In this document: in pieces, positions 53,034 through 61,129 of the stretch
Numbering within the stretch: the stretch's first letter is position 1
How the letters are laid out: each line of letters begins with the position of its first letter
NCBI GenBank assembly: GCA_964472395.1
Contig: CAYYMM010000005.1
Span: forward strand, 1 to 64,000
DNA: 64,000 nucleotides
Source of the DNA: CALFER01 sp964472395
GTDB lineage: Bacteria > CSSED10-310 > CALFER01
Direction of reading: 5' to 3'
The notes under the pieces: generated by a model
Seen by the model: the letters and a program-made list of their open reading frames with translations, nothing else
Databases searched by the model: none
Told to the model about the DNA's origin: nothing
Program-made: the position numbers and the translations under genes

Positions 53034-53840
53034 TTAGATACTCGAATCTTTACTCGTCTGAATCTCCGTCGCCAGCGCAAGAAGATCCGTCACAGACCTC
53101 CTGCCTTCGATCGACCAGATCCGGCCGTCTTGCACCCATGATGCCCGGTTGTAACAGACCCTGCTGGAATCGCGATCGATCCGGATGCTTTGTGCAGCAT
53201 CGATCGAGACACCTGATACCATCACGCGTACGAGCAGAATTTCTCCTGCGGACGTGCGGTAAACAGGACACTCCGAATCCAGGGAATCCTGTGCCATGAG
53301 AAACGGGCCGCGCGCGCTCAGCATGACCGGTAAACCGACAGTCTCGTTTTCCCCGGACACGGGTATCGGAACAATCTCAGGTATGACCCGGTTCGCACGA
53401 TCGGTAACCGATGGCACCGGAGGCCAGTAATTGCGGATGCCGCAATCCGATGTCCGGTCGATCGGCGGAAAGAGCATGATTGCCGATGGCGTCAGGGTAT
53501 TCTGTCTGGGCCCGTACATCGTGCCGATCACGAAAAACGAAATGGAAGCCGCTATCAGAGCCAGATAATATTTGTAACGAGACCATGCCTGGATGCCTGG
53601 GCGTTGAAGCAGTCGCTCCGAGTGGGCTTGGTGAACGATTCGTTCGTATAATTCCGGTGACTCGGCCGGTAGATCGGCGGCGAGAGATTGAAAGGTCGTT
53701 TCGTATCGGATAAGAGCTTCGCGACAGGGTCGGCATTCCGCCAGATGGTCCCCGAGCGCCGTTTCCTGTTCGATCGGAAGCGCATCGTCAAGATGATCCG
53801 AAAACAACGCACGAATCTCATCACAGATCATTGCAGCCAT
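53034..53840 (-). CDS. Anti-sigma factor with zinc-binding domain
   Basis: The N-terminal motif HLAECRPCREAL fits the HxxxCxxC zinc anti-sigma (ZAS) fold. A single membrane span (YYLALIAASISFFVIGTMYG) lies at about residue 95 and a periplasmic part of ~150 residues follows, with two cysteines (CPVYRT, VCYNRAS). It probably holds the ECF sigma factor encoded upstream. The start is chosen at ATG 53838-53840 with AAGGAG 11 bases upstream. An earlier ATG (53876) overlaps the sigma gene end. The C-terminus ends in a short Ser-rich tail. Confidence 0.82.
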   Translation of the reverse strand: MAAMICDEIRALFSDHLDDALPIEQETALGDHLAECRPCREALIRYETTFQSLAADLPAESPELYERIVHQAHSERLLQRPGIQAWSRYKYYLALIAASISFFVIGTMYGPRQNTLTPSAIMLFPPIDRTSDCGIRNYWPPVPSVTDRANRVIPEIVPIPVSGENETVGLPVMLSARGPFLMAQDSLDSECPVYRTSAGEILLVRVMVSGVSIDAAQSIRIDRDSSRVCYNRASWVQDGRIWSIEGRRSVTDLLALATEIQTSKDSSI

Positions 53841-53856
53841 CTCTCTTATTTCTCCT

Positions 53857-54375
53857 TCATACCGCTTTGTCTCCATCGAGGATTCTGAGAATCATCTCCC
53901 GGGCGCGCCTGGCTCGACTCCTCACGGTGGCAGAATCGATGCCGAGAATACCCGCGATTTCCCGTGCTGGTTTCCCATCGACATGCCTCAGGATCAGAGT
54001 TTCACGGAATGATTCCGGAATCTGTTGCAGAGCGGCCCATGTCCGACGGATCGTCTCATCCAGCAACAGGACGTTTTCTGCACTGGAAGTGCTGCTTTCA
54101 GGATGAGCAGTTTGGACGAGTTCCGGCTGGATTTTTTCCCGCATGAGCGTTGCCCGTCGCCCGGATTCCCGGATGAAGTTGATCAGGATTGTTGTCAGCC
54201 ATGCACCGGCAGCACTCCGCTCATCGTAATGATACTCCACAGCCCTCAGAGCTCGGAGGAATGTCTCCTGGACGGCATCCTCGGCGTCATGTTTCGATCC
54301 TGTCAGATGCCAGGCAATCTTCAACAGTCGATGGCTGTGCATCCGATACATCTGGTCGAATTGCCTGGGTGTCAC
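53857..54375 (-). CDS. ECF-type RNA polymerase sigma factor
   Basis: The 172-residue protein shows sigma region 2 (FDQMYRMHSHRLLKIAWHLT then DAEDAVQETFLRALRAV) and region 4 (LQQIPESFRETLILRHVDGK, REIAGILGIDSATVRSRARR). It directs transcription of a stress or envelope regulon under control of the adjacent anti-sigma factor. The start is the GTG at 54373-54375, with GAGGAT upstream. The anti-sigma gene follows 16 bases later. Confidence 0.92.
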   Translation of the reverse strand: MTPRQFDQMYRMHSHRLLKIAWHLTGSKHDAEDAVQETFLRALRAVEYHYDERSAAGAWLTTILINFIRESGRRATLMREKIQPELVQTAHPESSTSSAENVLLLDETIRRTWAALQQIPESFRETLILRHVDGKPAREIAGILGIDSATVRSRARRAREMILRILDGDKAV

Positions 54376-54401
54376 GATGAATGATCCTCAGGATGATCCT
54401 A

Positions 54402-55334
54402 TCACGGCAGGGTCGATCCGGTCATTTCCTGAAGTTGTTCTCTGGCGGACTCGATATCCAGATCCCTGATCCACGCTCCCAGGCGCTGGAATCGGACATC
54501 CGGATCGCGCAGGGATTCAGCGACAAGCGCATCCAGTTCGCGGATCGCATCGGGATCTGTCATGAGTGGCCGGGCGAGTCCGGCGAAGAGCATGATTTCC
54601 AGACGGACTTTGGGATTGCTGACTTTTTTATATCGATCGACCAGTTCCCGGATATGTGCGCTCTGGGAATCCGGATTCCTGAGCAGGGCTTCGTAAGTCA
54701 GTTGCTCGCGGATGAAGCGCGAAATGCCTTCAGTGTAAGCCTGAGACTGTTCGACGAAGGCTGCGCATGTCCCGGCTGCATCCTTGTTCTCTTCCGCGAT
54801 CGCCAGATCACCCAATCCCTTTGCACCTTCGGCAATGACGCGCAGGCTGATCAGGTCCTGAATAAACGTGATTCCAGGTTCTTCATATAGCAGCAATCCC
54901 AACGACACGGTCTTCGAGAACAGCTCACGCGCCTGATCGAAGTTCTTCTGATCGAGCATGTCTCGGCCATCCAGTGTCAACCTGCCCGCCACAGCCCAGT
55001 ACAAGCCCGCCATCGGAATGAGCTGATCGGTCGGAGGAATGGTCATTTCTTTCGAATAGGGGAATTCACATCTCGCGCAGGTCAGACCTTTCTGGACAAG
55101 ACCGAAAGCGGGATGGTCCTTCGCGATGACCGTGCGATCGCCGGACGCGTTTTTCAGGTCGGGGCGAAAAGCCTCTTCCGCTTTCAGAAAGAACTCAGCC
55201 GCATTGCACGGTTGATCCGGACGCCGGACCAACGCGGCGATCGCGCGGGTATCCGGAGGCGCCGGCAGGTCGATGCCGAACGATGAATGTGTGATCAGTG
55301 TGACCAGTGCTACAAACATACGCCGTGTGTTCAT
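54402..55334 (-). CDS. Secreted helical protein of unknown function
   Basis: The 310-residue protein has a signal peptide (RRMFVALVTLITHSSFG). It then shows helical, TPR-like stretches (FDQARELFSKTVSLGLLLYE; KVRLEIMLFAGLARPLM), a CARC motif near residue 88 and a lone Cys at ~43. GAGGAGG lies 5 bases before the ATG. It lies directly upstream of the sigma gene on the same strand, 26 bases before the sigma start, so it may be co-transcribed with the sigma/anti-sigma pair. No family is recognised. Confidence 0.7.
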   Translation of the reverse strand: MNTRRMFVALVTLITHSSFGIDLPAPPDTRAIAALVRRPDQPCNAAEFFLKAEEAFRPDLKNASGDRTVIAKDHPAFGLVQKGLTCARCEFPYSKEMTIPPTDQLIPMAGLYWAVAGRLTLDGRDMLDQKNFDQARELFSKTVSLGLLLYEEPGITFIQDLISLRVIAEGAKGLGDLAIAEENKDAAGTCAAFVEQSQAYTEGISRFIREQLTYEALLRNPDSQSAHIRELVDRYKKVSNPKVRLEIMLFAGLARPLMTDPDAIRELDALVAESLRDPDVRFQRLGAWIRDLDIESAREQLQEMTGSTLP

Positions 55335-55497
55335 GGTGCCTCCTCGCAGGTCTGGGTTAAAAACCGAAATTGGCGGATCATCTGCATGTGAAATGAACGA
55401 ATCCGGAATGCGTGCCCAATGGGTTCGCGTGGATCGGGGAATTCGGTGATCCAGGCGATTCGTACGGCACAGGGCTTAATCTGTTTGCGCGATAAAC

Positions 55498-55513
55498 GGA
55501 GATAAATATCTCC
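55498..55513. promoter_or_regulatory. Perfect 7-bp inverted repeat upstream of a membrane-protein gene
   Basis: GGAGATA and TATCTCC are separated by AA, centred about 33 bases before the ATG at 55539 and between two divergent genes. It may be an operator. Confidence 0.35.
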
Positions 55514-55538
55514 TTTACATTGCATGGAGCAGAATGCG

Positions 55539-56912
55539 ATGAAAAGGAGTAGTTTCAAAGATCGGAGCGATGCTGAATGTGATGGGAATATCCCGGGGGT
55601 TTATCCGAATCGATGGAGCCCATTCGCCTTGCTCGTGTACGGGACCGTGATCGCTCTGCGCGCGCCTGAGATCTTGTGGCCGGGGCGGTTCTGGGCGGAA
55701 GAAGGCGCGTATTACTTCATGAGGTACTCCCGGCCGGTCCAATGGTCATGGTTCTTCTCCTCGGAACTCGGGTATTTCAGCCTGTTGAACAAAATCGCGG
55801 CGTTCCTGGCGGGGCGAGTCGTTCCCCTCACGTTCGCGCCTCTGGTGACCGTCGCGTTCTCATTTATGGTCATGATGCTACCCGCCTGGATATGGCTCTT
55901 TTCCCGTAAGCCCATGTCGGATAAATCCCCGCGTGTCTACGCGTTTCTTGCGCTCATCCTGCTCGTCCAACCCAACCAGGAAGTCTGGTTGAACACTGTC
56001 AACAGCCAGTTTTTCCTGTGCATCTCGACGGCGATCATTCTGGTGACCGACAGCAGTAGACGCGCCCCGCCCTGGGTTCGCATTCCGGCCCTTGTCCTGG
56101 GAGGATTGACCGGCGTGGTGTCTGCCTTGCTGACGCCTTTTTTCTGGGTGGAGTACGGGATATCCGGGAAAACGGAGAAGCTGCGCGAGGCGCTGTGGCT
56201 CAGTGCCGCGGCGTTGATTCAGGTGCTTTTTGTTCTGCTCAGTGGAGGCCGAGAGTCGGGATGGCATTTCGCTGCATTGCCAGGGGTTCTGTTCGTCAAG
56301 CAGTGGATTCTGCCGTTGTTCGGCGAGTCGGCGGTCGAGGCATTATCCGGTTTCATCACACGGCATCAACTCCACAGAAGCATGCTTTCCGGAACGGTTG
56401 CACTCATTCCATACGTCATCGTCGCCTGGGGATTGGCGCGACGGGGAAGGAGACAGAGCGTGCTGTTGTTTTGCGCCTCTGTGTTCATTGCCGTCGTGAG
56501 TTTTATCAAGTCATCCGAGTCGCAGACCGGTGATATGATTCTTCTTCATTTTCTGCCGATGGGTGGAGGCCGGTACTATTTCGCTCCGAATGTGCTGCTG
56601 TATTGCGCGTTGATCATTCCGCAGGCAACTGTTCCTGCGGGGTTCAAGGGCTGGAGCCGGCTGGATCGTCTGGCCTGGTTGCTTGCGGGACTCGCGATCT
56701 GTACGGGCTCGATCGATTATCTGACGGGTCGCTCGCGCCATTCTTCCTTTTTTACGGGTCCGTCGTGGAGCGAGCAGGTGAAAACATGGGAAGCATCGGA
56801 TCGGGATACGCTCGAGATCTGGCCGAGACCCTGGAGGATCACGGTTCCAAAGCCCAAGAAGGCCGTGTGCAGGCCGATGATTCAGCAAATGGTGGAACAA
56901 CTCGGTAACTAA
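55539..56912 (+). CDS. Polytopic membrane protein, GT-C-like
   Basis: The 457-residue protein has about ten hydrophobic spans. The first loop contains PGRFWAEEGAYYFM, with acidic residues at the place of the GT-C catalytic DxE motif. NSQFFLCISTAIILVT and LPWxxG-like later loops follow. It is probably a membrane sugar or lipid-linked transferase; donor and acceptor are unknown. GGAG lies 8 bases before the ATG at 55539, better than the ATG at 55524. The C-terminal ~60 residues are soluble and basic. Confidence 0.65.
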   Translation: MKRSSFKDRSDAECDGNIPGVYPNRWSPFALLVYGTVIALRAPEILWPGRFWAEEGAYYFMRYSRPVQWSWFFSSELGYFSLLNKIAAFLAGRVVPLTFAPLVTVAFSFMVMMLPAWIWLFSRKPMSDKSPRVYAFLALILLVQPNQEVWLNTVNSQFFLCISTAIILVTDSSRRAPPWVRIPALVLGGLTGVVSALLTPFFWVEYGISGKTEKLREALWLSAAALIQVLFVLLSGGRESGWHFAALPGVLFVKQWILPLFGESAVEALSGFITRHQLHRSMLSGTVALIPYVIVAWGLARRGRRQSVLLFCASVFIAVVSFIKSSESQTGDMILLHFLPMGGGRYYFAPNVLLYCALIIPQATVPAGFKGWSRLDRLAWLLAGLAICTGSIDYLTGRSRHSSFFTGPSWSEQVKTWEASDRDTLEIWPRPWRITVPKPKKAVCRPMIQQMVEQLGN

Positions 56913-57047
56913 TCCGCTTTCCGGATGAATCGAATACTGGTCATCAGTTGCCAGTTCCGGTCTCGCGCTTTATGATTATCGCTCGTATCGTGGCTTGAAT
57001 CTCCTGTTGGATCTGTCAGTGTTCACCGTTTCGGAAAGGGGACGACA

Positions 57048-57794
57048 ATGCGAGACATCATCGAGATGTGGAAGGACACGCGGATGGTCGTTCTGACCGC
57101 TGTTTCCGCCGCCGTCTATGCCGCCACCATCATGCCGCTCAAGATCATTCCGATCATTCCCGGCTTCACCGAAGTCCGTCCCGGCGTCGTCTTCGCCATC
57201 TTCTGCAGTTTTCTGTTCGGCCCTGCCGGTGCCTGGGGCGCGGCTTTCGGCAACCTGATCGCCGACTTCTTCGGCACGCTCACGCTCGGATCCATCTTCG
57301 GCTTCTTCGGAAATTTTCTCTTCGGCTACATTCCGTACAAAATGTTCCGTGCTCTGACATCGAGCGAACCTCTCCCGGCATCCAGAAGCCAGACGTTGAG
57401 CATCCTGACCGCCATTCTCGGCGCAGCGGCCGCCTGCACATTCATCATTGCATGGGGTGTCGACGCGATCGGTGCGGTTCCCTTCAAAATCCTCGCACCG
57501 ATCATCATGGCCAACAACTCCGCTCTCTCGGTGTTCCTCGTCCCGATCCTTCTTGCCACGCTTTACCCGCGCGTGAAAATCTGGGGTCTGCTTTACTCGA
57601 GTGTGCTGCCGGAACCGCTCACACGACCGTCCCGATTCGCCCGGCTCGGCGTTGCACTGACGCTGATCGGCGCATTCGGCGGGCTCATCGCGGGGCTCGT
57701 GATCGGCTATATCCAGATCCCGCTTCCCCTGCCGCTCTCGGCGGTTCTCGCGCCGTTTCTTCTCATGCTCCTGATCGGCGCGATCCTTCTGTAG
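57048..57794 (+). CDS. ECF transporter substrate-binding S component (QueT-like)
   Basis: The 248-residue protein has about 6-7 hydrophobic spans. The segment RPGVVFAIFCSFLFGPAGAW and FGNLIADFFGTLTLGSIFGF with GNFLFGYIPYKMF are typical of energy-coupling-factor S components of the QueT-like type. It binds a vitamin or precursor and hands it to the T/ATPase module encoded next. No riboswitch is recognised in the 135 bases upstream, so the substrate is not assigned. GGAAAGGGG precedes the ATG. It is followed after one base by the ATPase gene. Confidence 0.78.
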   Translation: MRDIIEMWKDTRMVVLTAVSAAVYAATIMPLKIIPIIPGFTEVRPGVVFAIFCSFLFGPAGAWGAAFGNLIADFFGTLTLGSIFGFFGNFLFGYIPYKMFRALTSSEPLPASRSQTLSILTAILGAAAACTFIIAWGVDAIGAVPFKILAPIIMANNSALSVFLVPILLATLYPRVKIWGLLYSSVLPEPLTRPSRFARLGVALTLIGAFGGLIAGLVIGYIQIPLPLPLSAVLAPFLLMLLIGAILL

Positions 57795-57795
57795 T

Positions 57796-59502
57796 ATGTC
57801 CGACGATCACTCCCCGAAAGTCGCAATCGAATTCAGGGATGTTCATTTCGCCTATCAGGGAACACAGACGCCAGCGCTGAATGGCATCTCTCTGGTGTTC
57901 CCTCGCGGATCGTTCACGGTGGTCATGGGGCCGAGCGGTGCCGGCAAGACGACGCTCGCGCGTTGCATCAACGGGATCGTGCCGAAGTATTACCGGGGCG
58001 AATTCTCGGGTGATGTGCAAATCTCGGATCGATCGATCGGCACCTGTTCCGTTCCGGAAAACGCCGCTGATGTCGGCATGGTCTTTCAGGATTTCGAATC
58101 ACAGATCTTTTCGACCGACATTCTGCTCGATCTGGCCTTCGGCCCGGAAAATCTCGGGCATCCCCCCGCGGACATTCTGGATCGCGCGCGGAATATCATG
58201 CATTCACTCCATTTTGAGGGGATGGCCGACCGCGATTCGACGGCGCTCTCGGGGGGGCAGAAGCAGCGTCTCGCGATCGCGAGCGTCCTGATGATGGGCA
58301 CCCCCATCATCGTGCTCGACGAACCCACAACCGATCTCGATCCCCGGAGCCGCATCGAGATTCTCGAACTGCTGAACGCCATCCGCCGCACCGGGCGCAC
58401 CGTGATCCTGATCGATCATTCACCCGAAGTCGCCCTTTCCGCCGACCGGGTGATTGTGCTCAACGCGGGTGAGGTGGTTGCAGACGGTGAACCGGGGGTT
58501 GTTTTCGCGGCGTTGCTTTCGGGCGGAATGCCGGGAATCCGCGCCCCGCAACTCATGGATACCCTCCAGCGTCTCGGTATCCCGCCCTGTCCATCGACGG
58601 TCGAGGAAACTGAAGCGCTGATCCGGAAAAGGTATCGGGTCGAATCGGCTGGACACCGCCGGGAATCGGAACTCCGGCCGGACATCACCGAACCTGCCAT
58701 ACGTGTCGAAAATCTCCGGTTCTCGTATTCGGCGTGCCGTGTTCTCGACGGAATCGACCTGTCGATCGGTCGTGGTGATTTCGTTGCGTTGCTCGGGAGG
58801 AACGGTTCCGGCAAGACGACACTCGCGAAACACCTCAACGGCATTCTGACGCCGGACGAAGGTCAGGTCTGGATCGGCGGGATGCCGGTCAACGGGATGT
58901 CGGCCGGTGACCTGGTGCGGTCGATCGGATATGTGTTTCAGAACCCCGATCATCAGTTGTTCTGTCCGCGGATCCGCGAGGAACTGGAGTTCGGACTGCG
59001 TCAGGGCGGTATTGACCGTTCGGAATGGGATCGGCGCATCGAGGCGGCGCTGGGGGCTGTCGGTTTGTCGGGACGCGAGACTGCGGATCCGTTCATGCTG
59101 ACGAAGGGGGATCGGCAGCGTGTGGCGGTGGCGAGCGTGCTGGTGATGACGCCGCGGATCATTGTGCTGGATGAACCGACAACCGGCCTGGACCACCGCG
59201 ATCAGCTCGGCATGATGGCGCTCATTGAACGTCTCAATCGCGAGGGCCATACGATCGTGATGATCACGCACAGCATGACGGTTGCGATGCAGTTCGCGAA
59301 ACGCATTGTGCTGATGGCGGGAGGGCGGGTCATCGGCGACGGCGATCGGTCCTTGTTTCTGCGGGATGATCTGTTCCTTGAGGCGGGATTGCGTCGCCCG
59401 CCGATTGCGGATTTGAGCGCCCGGTTCGGCTGGATCGCCTCATCCGTCGAGGAGTTCGTGGCATGGGTGCGGGAAGGTGCGGGCGGAGGGGATCGGCCAT
59501 GA
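57796..59502 (+). CDS. ECF transporter double ATPase (EcfA-EcfA' fusion)
   Basis: Two ABC ATPase domains are fused in one 568-residue chain. Domain 1 has Walker A GPSGAGKTT, signature LSGGQKQRLAIAS and Walker B IIVLDEPTTDLD. Domain 2 has GRNGSGKTT, signature LTKGDRQRVAVAS and IIVLDEPTTGLD. The second signature deviates from LSGGQ in a way seen in other EcfA' halves. The protein powers the S/T components encoded on both sides. It starts one base after the S gene stop and overlaps the T gene by 4 bases (ATGA). Confidence 0.92.
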   Translation: MSDDHSPKVAIEFRDVHFAYQGTQTPALNGISLVFPRGSFTVVMGPSGAGKTTLARCINGIVPKYYRGEFSGDVQISDRSIGTCSVPENAADVGMVFQDFESQIFSTDILLDLAFGPENLGHPPADILDRARNIMHSLHFEGMADRDSTALSGGQKQRLAIASVLMMGTPIIVLDEPTTDLDPRSRIEILELLNAIRRTGRTVILIDHSPEVALSADRVIVLNAGEVVADGEPGVVFAALLSGGMPGIRAPQLMDTLQRLGIPPCPSTVEETEALIRKRYRVESAGHRRESELRPDITEPAIRVENLRFSYSACRVLDGIDLSIGRGDFVALLGRNGSGKTTLAKHLNGILTPDEGQVWIGGMPVNGMSAGDLVRSIGYVFQNPDHQLFCPRIREELEFGLRQGGIDRSEWDRRIEAALGAVGLSGRETADPFMLTKGDRQRVAVASVLVMTPRIIVLDEPTTGLDHRDQLGMMALIERLNREGHTIVMITHSMTVAMQFAKRIVLMAGGRVIGDGDRSLFLRDDLFLEAGLRRPPIADLSARFGWIASSVEEFVAWVREGAGGGDRP

Positions 59503-60257
59503 TGACGGTTTACCGTGCGAGGCGTGGGTTTCTGCACGACCTTTCGCCCATCACGAAACTGATGCTCCTGCCCGGTGTGTTCCTCCTGTCGCTCCTTTCA
59601 GATGACCCGTTCGTTCTGGCGAGCCTGACGGCCGGACTGATCGTCGTCGCCTGTGGTTCCCGGCTGCATGGGCTGATCTGGAGCAGTCGAGTGATCCTGG
59701 GGTTGCTGTTTGTCTTTCCGGCGGTGATGTGGACGTTCATGTATCAGGGTATGAACGGGCGAGGGTTCATGGGGATTCCGGGTGCGACGACCGAGGGAGT
59801 CTTGTATGGATCGGCAATGGGGTTGAGACTCGTCGCGATGCTTGTGGCCGGGTTGTTACTGCTCGGGTCGACGCGCGTCGAGGAAATCGCATGGGGATTG
59901 ACGCGCTTCGGGCTGCCGTATCGTCTGAGTTTTGCACTGACGCTCGCGTTCCGGCTCGTACCGCTCTTTTTTGAGACCTACCGGACGATCGAGGAAGCGC
60001 AGCGTGCGAGGGGACTCGACATCCGGCGGAGCGTGCTGGAACGGCTTCGGGGTGTCATTCCGCTTCTGATTCCGGTCTTTGTGGCGGGATTGAGGCGAAC
60101 CGATCAGCTCGCGGTCGCCCTCGAGGCCAAGGGATTCGGCCGGCCCGGAAAACGCACGTCCGTGGTGTCTCGTGTGATGCGGGTCAGGGATTGGACCGCG
60201 CTCGCAGCAACCGTTCTTCTGATCGTGCTTTTGGGGGTCGTTCGGGCATCGCTTTAG
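59499..60257 (+). CDS. ECF transporter T component (EcfT)
   Basis: The 252-residue membrane protein has about five spans in the N-terminal part. The coupling region ARGLDIRRSVLERLRGVIPL and later ALEAKGFGRPGKRT contain the two ARG-type/AKGFG motifs that contact the ATPases. It completes the S-AA'-T transporter. The ATG at 59499 overlaps the ATPase stop; GGAGGGG lies 8 bases upstream. Confidence 0.92.
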   Translation: MMTVYRARRGFLHDLSPITKLMLLPGVFLLSLLSDDPFVLASLTAGLIVVACGSRLHGLIWSSRVILGLLFVFPAVMWTFMYQGMNGRGFMGIPGATTEGVLYGSAMGLRLVAMLVAGLLLLGSTRVEEIAWGLTRFGLPYRLSFALTLAFRLVPLFFETYRTIEEAQRARGLDIRRSVLERLRGVIPLLIPVFVAGLRRTDQLAVALEAKGFGRPGKRTSVVSRVMRVRDWTALAATVLLIVLLGVVRASL

Positions 60258-60284
60258 CTTCTCGACGTGTGCTCAAGAAAAAGA

Positions 60285-60315
60285 TTGCCAAAGAGAGAAG
60301 ATTTTATGGTAAAAT
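60285..60315 (+). promoter_or_regulatory. Weak promoter-like pair before the glycosyltransferase gene
   Basis: TTGCCA (60285-60290) and TAAAAT (60310-60315) are separated by 19 bases, longer than ideal, in an A/T-rich gap upstream of the TTG start. Confidence 0.3.
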
Positions 60316-60339
60316 CCGATTGGCTCTGGGAGGAAGGTT

Positions 60340-61077
60340 TTGGCCATCGAACTGAGTGTCATCATACCTGCTTACAATGAAGCGTCGCACATCGAGACCA
60401 CCATTCGTGAATCGATCGCGATGTGTGTCGACCGGCAGTTGGAATTCGAGATCATCGTCGTGGATGACGGATCGCGGGATCGGACTCTGGAAGTGATTCG
60501 CAGCGCAGCGAAAAGTGATTCCAGAGTGCGGGCGCTGACCAACGGGACGAACCGGGGGAAAGGATATTCAGTCCGGCATGGCGTGATCGAGTCGCGCGGT
60601 GACAGAGTTCTTTTTACGGATGTCGACCTGTCGACGCCTCTGTCGGAATATGACACGTTGTTCGGGAAATTGTCCGAAGGGTATGATATCGCCATCGGAT
60701 CGAGAGCGCTTGCACAATCGAAGTTGACTCGGAAGCAACCGCCATATAGAGTCTGGCTTGGCCGCCTGGCAAACAAGGCGATTCAGATGGTTGTGCCGGC
60801 TCTGCGCGGCATCCAAGACACCCAGTGCGGTTTCAAGTTGTTCAAGGGTCAGGTAGCGCGCGCGATATTCCCGTTACAGCGGATTGAGCGATGGGGGTTC
60901 GATTTTGAGATTTTGCATATTGCGCGGAAGCATGGGTTCAGGGTTGCTGAAGTACCGGTGGTCTGGAGCCATTCCGGTGATTCCCGGCTCCGCTTGTCGG
61001 ATTATCCGAAAACGCTGATGGAGTTGTTCAAAGTCCGGATCAACGACATCAAAGGCTGCTACACGCATCTTTCCTGA
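60340..61077 (+). CDS. Dolichyl-phosphate beta-glucosyltransferase-like GT2 enzyme (ALG5-like)
   Basis: The 245-residue family-2 glycosyltransferase begins ELSVIIPAYNEASHIETTI. VVDDGSRDRTLEV is followed by NRGKGYSVRHGV, the metal-binding VLFTDVDLSTPLSEYD and GIQDTQCGFKLFK, all landmarks of ALG5-like polyprenyl-phosphate glucosyltransferases. ERWGFDFEILHIARKHG and PVVWSHSGDSRLR follow. The start is TTG at 60340: GGGAGG sits 6 bases upstream and no ATG or GTG lies close by. It probably transfers a sugar to undecaprenyl-type phosphate at the membrane. Confidence 0.88.
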   Translation: MAIELSVIIPAYNEASHIETTIRESIAMCVDRQLEFEIIVVDDGSRDRTLEVIRSAAKSDSRVRALTNGTNRGKGYSVRHGVIESRGDRVLFTDVDLSTPLSEYDTLFGKLSEGYDIAIGSRALAQSKLTRKQPPYRVWLGRLANKAIQMVVPALRGIQDTQCGFKLFKGQVARAIFPLQRIERWGFDFEILHIARKHGFRVAEVPVVWSHSGDSRLRLSDYPKTLMELFKVRINDIKGCYTHLS

Positions 61078-61129
61078 AATTCAGATCGCTCGGGATCGGA
61101 TGCAGATTATTTCCCATGAGGAGGCAGGT

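Noticed and set aside
55331..55558. 75-codon minus-strand frame overlapping the secreted-protein start by ATGA
   Set aside because: No ribosome site, no recognisable domain, and it overlaps the start of the divergent GT-C-like gene. Possible but unsupported.
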